Of a stretch of DNA of 10,287 bases, positions 6,441 through 10,287 are shown piece after piece. Position numbers and translations under genes: made by a program. Numbering within the stretch: position 1 is the first letter of the stretch; every line of letters begins with the position of its first letter. Origin of the DNA: an uncultured Clostridia bacterium (lineage in GTDB: Bacteria; Bacillota; Clostridia; Oscillospirales; Oscillospiraceae); contig CALZCW010000012.1 in NCBI GenBank assembly GCA_945635805.1, positions 1 through 10,287 of the forward strand, given 5' to 3'. Under the pieces are notes generated by a model, which made no database searches, was not told the DNA's origin, and saw nothing but the letters and a program-made list of their open reading frames with translations.

Positions 6441-6469
6441 TTGCAAAATTTCTTTTTCCGCGGTATAAT
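6441..6469 (+). promoter_or_regulatory. Sigma-A promoter of the murD-ispD-ispF operon
   Basis: TTGCAA at 6441-6446 and a perfect TATAAT at 6464-6469 are separated by 17 bp. Transcription would start near 6476, leaving a leader of about 27 nt with the AGAGGG ribosome site. No separate promoter was seen before ispD, ispF or the membrane protein gene. Confidence 0.88.
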
Positions 6470-6502
6470 AAAAAGGAAAACACGGAAAAGAGGGCGTTTT
6501 TC

Positions 6503-7855
6503 TTGGAACTTGCTGCATATTTCCAGCGTCTAACAGGTAAGAGAGTTTTGGTTTTGGGCATGGGCGTCAGCAATCGACCCCTGATGCGGCTTCTGCTGCG
6601 CTACGGCATCGACGTGACCGGCTGCGACCGCACCCCCCGGGAGGCGCTGGACCCGGAAATACTGGAGCTGGAGCGCATGGGTGCGCGGCTCCATCTGGGC
6701 GAGGACTATCTGAAAAACATCTCCGGCGACGTGGCCTTCCGCACCCCGGGCCTGCACCCGGAAAAGCCGGAGCTGGTGGCCCTGCGGGAAGCCGGAACGG
6801 AAATCACCAGCGAAATGGAGGCTTTTTTTGAGGTCTGTCCCTGCCAGATCATCGGCGTGACCGGCTCTGACGGCAAGACCACCACCGCCACCCTGATCTC
6901 CGAGCTGCTGAAGCACGCGGGGCACCGGGTCTGGCTGGGCGGCAACATCGGTACGCCCCTGCTGGACAAGGCCGACCAGATGCAGGAGAGCGACAAGGTG
7001 GTTCTGGAGCTCAGTTCCTTCCAGCTCATGGATCTGCGGCAAAGCTGCCATATTGCCGTGGTGACCAATCTGGCCCCCAACCATCTGGATATGCACAAGG
7101 ATATGGCCGAATACGTATCGGCAAAGAAGAATATTTTCCTCCGACAGACCGACCGGGACATTCTCATCGTCAACCACGACAACGAACTGACCGAGGGCTT
7201 TGCCGCCGAGGCCAGGGGCACCGTCAAGCGGTTCTCCCGCAAAGAGCCGGTGGACGGCCTCTATCTGGAGGGCGACACGGTGCTGCGGGACGGCGTTCCC
7301 GTCCTGTCTCGATGCGACATCCTCCTGCCAGGCATCCACAATGTGGAAAACTACATGGCCGCCATCCTGGCGGTGGAGGGCATGGTGTCGGGCGAGGACA
7401 TCCGCTATGTGGCCGGACATTTCGGCGGCGTGGAGCACCGCATCGAGCTGGTGCGCATTAAGGACGGCGTCTCCTATTACAACGATTCCATCGCCTCCTC
7501 CCCCAGCCGCACCATCGCAGGCCTGCGGAGCTTTTCGCAGAAGGTCATCCTCATCGCCGGCGGCTATGACAAGCACATCCCCTACGACGTTCTCGGACCG
7601 GAGATCGCGGCCCACGTCAAGCTGCTCATCTGCACCGGAGACACCGGCGGTAAGATCGCGGCGGCTGCAAGGGCTGCGGAGGTCACGCCGGAAATTCTGG
7701 AGATCGGCGATTTTTACGAAGCCGTCCGAACGGCGGCAAAACGCGCCGTGCCGGGAGACGTGGTGCTCCTGTCCCCTGCCAGCGCCGCCTTTGACCGGTT
7801 CAAGAACTTTATGGTCCGGGGCGCGGAATTCAAGAAAACGGTAATGGAGCTGTAA
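6503..7855 (+). CDS. murD: UDP-N-acetylmuramoyl-L-alanine--D-glutamate ligase (MurD)
   Basis: MurD adds D-glutamate to UDP-MurNAc-L-Ala with ATP in the cytoplasmic stage of peptidoglycan synthesis. The 450 residues match the family length. Domain 1 is a Rossmann-like UDP-binding fold (KRVLVLGMGVSN, 13-24). Domain 2 carries the ATP P-loop GVTGSDGKTTT (118-128), ELSSFQL (169-175), NLAPNHLDMH (189-198) and SAKKNIF, whose Lys208 is the likely carbamoylated lysine. Domain 3 contains VEHRIELV, YYNDSIASSP and LLSPASAAFDRFKNF. The start is TTG 6503: a GAGGG site at 6490-6494 has 8-base spacing, and any later ATG (6560) would remove the nucleotide-binding strand. It is the first gene of a four-gene operon; ispD begins one base after its stop. 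Here murD lies next to rnpB and isoprenoid genes rather than in a visible dcw cluster. The identification is very secure. Confidence 0.97.
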   Translation: MELAAYFQRLTGKRVLVLGMGVSNRPLMRLLLRYGIDVTGCDRTPREALDPEILELERMGARLHLGEDYLKNISGDVAFRTPGLHPEKPELVALREAGTEITSEMEAFFEVCPCQIIGVTGSDGKTTTATLISELLKHAGHRVWLGGNIGTPLLDKADQMQESDKVVLELSSFQLMDLRQSCHIAVVTNLAPNHLDMHKDMAEYVSAKKNIFLRQTDRDILIVNHDNELTEGFAAEARGTVKRFSRKEPVDGLYLEGDTVLRDGVPVLSRCDILLPGIHNVENYMAAILAVEGMVSGEDIRYVAGHFGGVEHRIELVRIKDGVSYYNDSIASSPSRTIAGLRSFSQKVILIAGGYDKHIPYDVLGPEIAAHVKLLICTGDTGGKIAAAARAAEVTPEILEIGDFYEAVRTAAKRAVPGDVVLLSPASAAFDRFKNFMVRGAEFKKTVMEL

Positions 7856-7856
7856 T

Positions 7857-8537
7857 ATGAAAAACGCTTGTACGGCCATCGTCGTCGCCGCAGGCTCTGC
7901 CCGGCGGATGGGCGGCATCGACAAAGCCATGACCGAGGTGGGCGGCGTGCCCATGCTGCTTCGGGCGGTGCGTGCGCTGGCGAAAAGCGAGCGGATCAGC
8001 GCCATCACTGTGGTCACGCGGGAGGACTTGTTGGATCGTGTGACAGCAATGTGCGCCGCCGAGCCGAAGTTTATTGGGGCTGTTACCGGCGGCAGCAGCC
8101 GGGCTGAATCGGTCCTGTGCGGGCTGAAGGCGGTCCAGACGCCCCTGGTCGCCATCCACGACGGCGCACGGCCTCTGGTGACGGTGCCGGTCATTGACGC
8201 GGCGGTGGAGGCTGCGGAGCGCTGCGGCGCAGCAGCCCCGGCCATCGCGGTCCACGATACGATAAAAATCGCGAAAAACGGCGTGGTGGAGCAGACCCCG
8301 GACCGCTCGGCCCTCTTTGCGGTGCAGACGCCCCAGGTCTTTGACACTTTCGCCATCCATTCGGCGCTGCAAGCCGCCCTGAAACAAAACCTGCCGCTGA
8401 CGGACGACTGCTCCGCCGCGGAATATGCCGGGCTGCAGGTCCGTTTGACACCGGGCAGCGAGGAAAATCTGAAGATCACCGTTCCGTCGGACCTGATTCT
8501 GGCGGAGGCGATCCTGCAAAGGAGGGATGGCCTATGA
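7857..8537 (+). CDS. ispD: 2-C-methyl-D-erythritol 4-phosphate cytidylyltransferase (IspD)
   Basis: IspD joins CTP and MEP to give CDP-methylerythritol, the third step of the MEP isoprenoid pathway in the cytosol. The 226 residues show the CTP-binding motif AAGSARRMG (11-19) with Arg16 and Lys23 at catalytic positions, GGSSRAESVLCGL (78-90), HDGARPL (101-107), HDTIK (133-137), QTPQVF (157-162), DDCSAAE (183-189) and the C-terminal LKITVPSDLILAE. The length is normal (about 225-235). The ATG follows the murD stop by one base, so translation is probably coupled. The last four bases overlap ispF (ATGA). Nothing is missing or odd. Confidence 0.97.
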   Translation: MKNACTAIVVAAGSARRMGGIDKAMTEVGGVPMLLRAVRALAKSERISAITVVTREDLLDRVTAMCAAEPKFIGAVTGGSSRAESVLCGLKAVQTPLVAIHDGARPLVTVPVIDAAVEAAERCGAAAPAIAVHDTIKIAKNGVVEQTPDRSALFAVQTPQVFDTFAIHSALQAALKQNLPLTDDCSAAEYAGLQVRLTPGSEENLKITVPSDLILAEAILQRRDGL

Positions 8538-9004
8538 GGATCGGTCACGGCTACGATGTGCACCGCCTGGCGGAGCATCGGAAGCTCATTCTCGGCGGCG
8601 TCGAGGTCCCCTTTGAGCGCGGTCTGGACGGCCATTCCGACGCGGATGTCCTGCTCCACGCGGTTATGGACGCCCTTTTGGGCGCCGCAAAATTGGGGGA
8701 TATCGGCGTCCTGTTCCCGGACAATGACCCGCAGTTCAAGGACATTTCCAGTCTTCTGCTTTTAGAGCGCGTCATGGCACAACTGGAGGAACGGCATATG
8801 CGGGTCGGAAATGTGGATGTGACGCTTCTGGCACAGCGGCCCAAGCTGCGGCCATACATCCCTCAGATGGAGGAACGGCTTGCCCGCGCCCTCCATGTGT
8901 CTGTCGACCGGGTCAATATCAAGGCCACGACGGAGGAGCATCTGGGCTTCACAGGAAGAGAAGAGGGCATCGCCTGCCATGCGGTGTGCCTGCTGGAAGA
9001 ATAA
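8534..9004 (+). CDS. ispF: 2-C-methyl-D-erythritol 2,4-cyclodiphosphate synthase (IspF)
   Basis: IspF cyclises CDP-ME 2-phosphate to MEcPP with loss of CMP, the fifth MEP-pathway step, as a metal-dependent homotrimer. The 156 residues are family-typical. Visible motifs are GHGYDVH, giving metal ligands Asp8 and His10, then GHSDADVLLHAVMDALLGA (33-51) with His42 as third ligand, GDIGVLFPDND, AQRPKLRPYI, and KATTEEHLGFTGREEGIA near the C-terminus. The usual KATTTE reads KATTEE here, a minor change. The ATG overlaps the ispD stop (ATGA) and is preceded by AAAGGAGGG at 8518-8526, an excellent ribosome site. IspD and IspF are separate chains, not the fused IspDF seen in some bacteria. Confidence 0.97.
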   Translation: MRIGHGYDVHRLAEHRKLILGGVEVPFERGLDGHSDADVLLHAVMDALLGAAKLGDIGVLFPDNDPQFKDISSLLLLERVMAQLEERHMRVGNVDVTLLAQRPKLRPYIPQMEERLARALHVSVDRVNIKATTEEHLGFTGREEGIACHAVCLLEE

Positions 9005-9019
9005 AGAAAGGGGAACCAT

Positions 9020-9862
9020 ATGTTTACGAAAAAAAGAGAGCCTATGAGCGCCGCCGAGGTCCAACCCACGTGGGAAAAGCTGGTCAGACAGGAGCGCTCC
9101 CTGCGCCGCAACCGGCGTCTGTGTACCATCCTGCAGCCCTCCGGCACCATCCTGTTTGCTTTTAATCTGCTGCTGGTGACGGCGAACTTCATTCTGTTTC
9201 TCGGCGGCGACCTGATGGGCGGCTATTTTGCAAAAATGCCTGTTTTGCCTGCTCTGGTGGAATCTTTTCCGAGGGGAAGCTGGGGCGGTATCCTGGCCTT
9301 TTCCTTCTGCTTTGCCTTTCTGATCCCCCTGGCCGTATCCGGTATCATCACCCTGATTTTCTGGTTGCTGGACCGTAAGAAATATAAGGACGTGTCCGAG
9401 CCTCTCAACGGCTCCGAAATCGAGTGCGCCAAGGCGCTGACCAACAAGGCCGAGGCGGTCTACGTCCTGCGCAGCCAGTTCCCCCGGTGGTCCATCTATC
9501 TGGAAACCGGTATTCTGACGGCTGTCCTGGCCCTGCCGATCCTGTCGGCGCTGCTGCAGTTTGCGCGGGGCGAGGAGCCTGCGGTTCTGGAGCTGGCGCT
9601 GACCTGCCTGGCGCTGCTGCTGTGCCTGTTCGTCATGTTCTGGGTCTACGCCCTGCTGCTGAAGGTCTTTTCCCTGCTCAACTCCCTGTTCTATCTCTCC
9701 TCCGGTGAATGGAAGCTCTATGAGCAGTACCAGCGTCTGGATGCCTACTGGGAGAGCATCGACCCGGACGAATTTGCCAAGCGCCAGCAGAAAGCCATGG
9801 AGCGCAAGAAGTCACGGCGCCGCAAAAAAGCCGCTCCTCCTGCCGACGACGACGCCGAATGA
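9020..9862 (+). CDS. Unrecognised four-helix membrane protein in the murD-ispDF operon
   Basis: I do not recognise a family. The 280 residues have a charged cytoplasmic N-terminus (KLVRQERSLRRNRR, 20-33), then four hydrophobic stretches at about 42-63, 88-117, 158-180 and 187-226. An 'RKKYKD' segment and a charged region separate the second from the third. The C-terminus is a hydrophilic tail ending in a lysine/arginine-rich block (MERKKSRRRKK) and an acidic end (DDDAE). An even number of helices puts both ends on the same side, and the positive charges suggest the cytoplasm. No enzymatic motif, transporter signature or signal peptide cleavage site is visible. ATG 9020 is supported by AAGGGGAA at 9008-9015. 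The gene is 15 bases after ispF, with no promoter or terminator between, so it is probably co-transcribed with murD-ispD-ispF. Placement suggests an envelope or lipid-linked role, but this is only inference from neighbours. Confidence 0.85.
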   Translation: MFTKKREPMSAAEVQPTWEKLVRQERSLRRNRRLCTILQPSGTILFAFNLLLVTANFILFLGGDLMGGYFAKMPVLPALVESFPRGSWGGILAFSFCFAFLIPLAVSGIITLIFWLLDRKKYKDVSEPLNGSEIECAKALTNKAEAVYVLRSQFPRWSIYLETGILTAVLALPILSALLQFARGEEPAVLELALTCLALLLCLFVMFWVYALLLKVFSLLNSLFYLSSGEWKLYEQYQRLDAYWESIDPDEFAKRQQKAMERKKSRRRKKAAPPADDDAE

Positions 9863-9864
9863 CA

Positions 9865-9916
9865 ATAAAAAGCAAGACGCTGCAGAGCTTACAGTCTGCA
9901 GCGTCTTGCTTTTTAT
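9865..9916. terminator. Bidirectional intrinsic terminator between the operon and the sigma-factor gene
   Basis: A perfect 22-bp inverted repeat (9865-9886 with 9895-9916) surrounds an 8-base loop. The GC part GCAAGACGCTGCAGA is flanked by A5 on the left and T5 on the right, so it works on both strands. It begins 2 bases after the membrane-protein stop and its last base is the first base of the sigma-factor stop codon. Confidence 0.9.
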
Positions 9917-10287
9917 CAGCAGTAGAAATCCCGAATTTTCTTAGCGCGGCTGGGATGGCGGAGCTTGCGGATGGCCTTGTTTTCAATCTGGCGGATACGC
10001 TCACGGGTCACGCCGAAGATCTGGCCGACCTCCTCCAGGGTATGGGTCTTTCCGTCATACATACCGAAGCGTAGGCGCAGCACGTCGGCCTCCCGGTCCG
10101 TCAGGGTGTTCAGGATCTCGCTGAGGGCCTCGGCCAGCAGGGCATTGCTGGTGGCATCCGCCGGGCCGGGAGTGTTGTCGTCCTCCACGAAGGAGCCGAT
10201 GGTCGTGTCCTCCTCGTCGCCCACCGGCGTGTCCAGAGACAGGGTGTCGGCGGCGGTGCGGTTGGCCTCGATGATCTTCTCGATGGG
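9916..10287 (-). CDS. rpoD: Primary sigma factor (SigA/RpoD), C-terminal part only, N-terminus beyond window
   Basis: This is the housekeeping sigma subunit that recognises -10 and -35 boxes of most promoters. Only 123 C-terminal residues lie in the window; the frame stays open to the right edge, so the start is outside. The fragment begins in the end of region 3 (PIEKIIEANRTAADTLSLDTPVG). An acidic linker (GDEEDTTIGSFVEDDN) follows, then region 4: LTDREADVLRLRFG, then the region 4.2 helix-turn-helix TLEEVGQIFGVTRERIRQIE with KAIRKLRHPSR. These are diagnostic of group 1 sigma factors. The chain ends KKIRDFYC, with a terminal cysteine that is not usual as I remember the family. A GTG or ATG inside this piece (for example ATG at 10224) is not the true start. 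The gene converges on the murD operon and shares its terminator. Confidence 0.96.
   Translation of the reverse strand, partial: PIEKIIEANRTAADTLSLDTPVGDEEDTTIGSFVEDDNTPGPADATSNALLAEALSEILNTLTDREADVLRLRFGMYDGKTHTLEEVGQIFGVTRERIRQIENKAIRKLRHPSRAKKIRDFYC

Noticed and set aside
6003..6533. Small plus-strand open frames inside 6003-6533
   Set aside because: They lie opposite the RNase P RNA gene and its promoter. The RNA's conserved core explains the sequence.
6530..8659. 709-codon open frame on the minus strand opposite murD, ispD and the start of ispF
   Set aside because: It crosses three securely identified genes and shows no family motif. It is explained by GC-rich codon bias in the real genes.
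1..10287. Mobile element, phage remnant, defence system or CRISPR array
   Set aside because: All genes are core housekeeping types or small conserved-looking proteins. There are no direct repeat arrays, transposase motifs or terminal repeats.

Overview
The window looks like a core-genome segment of a GC-rich Firmicute (Bacillota), most likely a gut-type Clostridia of the Oscillospiraceae/Ruminococcaceae kind. The evidence is the content: a 1A-type penicillin-binding protein, a DUF1292 protein, a Firmicutes-like 6S RNA, a membrane-anchored PrsA-like foldase, TcdA, a type-A-like RNase P RNA, and a primary sigma factor. It also has classic sigma-A promoters and strong GGAGG-type ribosome binding sites. 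The taxonomic call is inference, as no marker was compared to a database. I see no insertion sequence, phage gene, CRISPR array or tRNA.

Layout, left to right. (1) Positions 1-2484, minus strand: class A penicillin-binding protein, its C-terminus cut by the window edge, read from a promoter near 2580-2608. (2) 2678-2929, plus: a small membrane-anchored protein of uncertain family. (3) 3005-3289, plus: DUF1292 protein with its own promoter. (4) about 3308-3508, plus: a candidate 6S RNA with -10 box and terminator. (5) 3687-5213, plus: PrsA/SurA-like extracytoplasmic foldase with a strong promoter. (6) 5272-5994, plus: tcdA, separated from the foldase gene by a UUCG-loop hairpin. (7) about 6053-6400, minus: rnpB, sharing a bidirectional terminator with tcdA. 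(8) 6503-9862, plus: a tight operon murD-ispD-ispF-membrane protein, driven by a promoter back-to-back with that of rnpB. (9) 9916-10287, minus: the C-terminal third of the primary sigma factor, sharing a second bidirectional terminator with the operon.

The theme is cell-envelope growth plus RNA and transcription housekeeping. MurD makes a cytoplasmic peptidoglycan precursor. IspD and IspF feed the MEP isoprenoid route that yields the undecaprenyl carrier. The class A PBP polymerises and cross-links the wall, and the PrsA-like protein probably folds exported proteins such as PBPs. 6S RNA binds housekeeping RNA polymerase, whose sigma subunit is encoded at the right edge.

I did not find a convincing new multi-gene system. 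The points most worth a second look are a four-cysteine, zinc-ribbon-like insertion in the PBP, paired DHEH motifs in the foldase, an unrecognised four-helix membrane protein in the murD-ispDF operon, the 6S RNA candidate, and the compact divergent rnpB/murD promoters.
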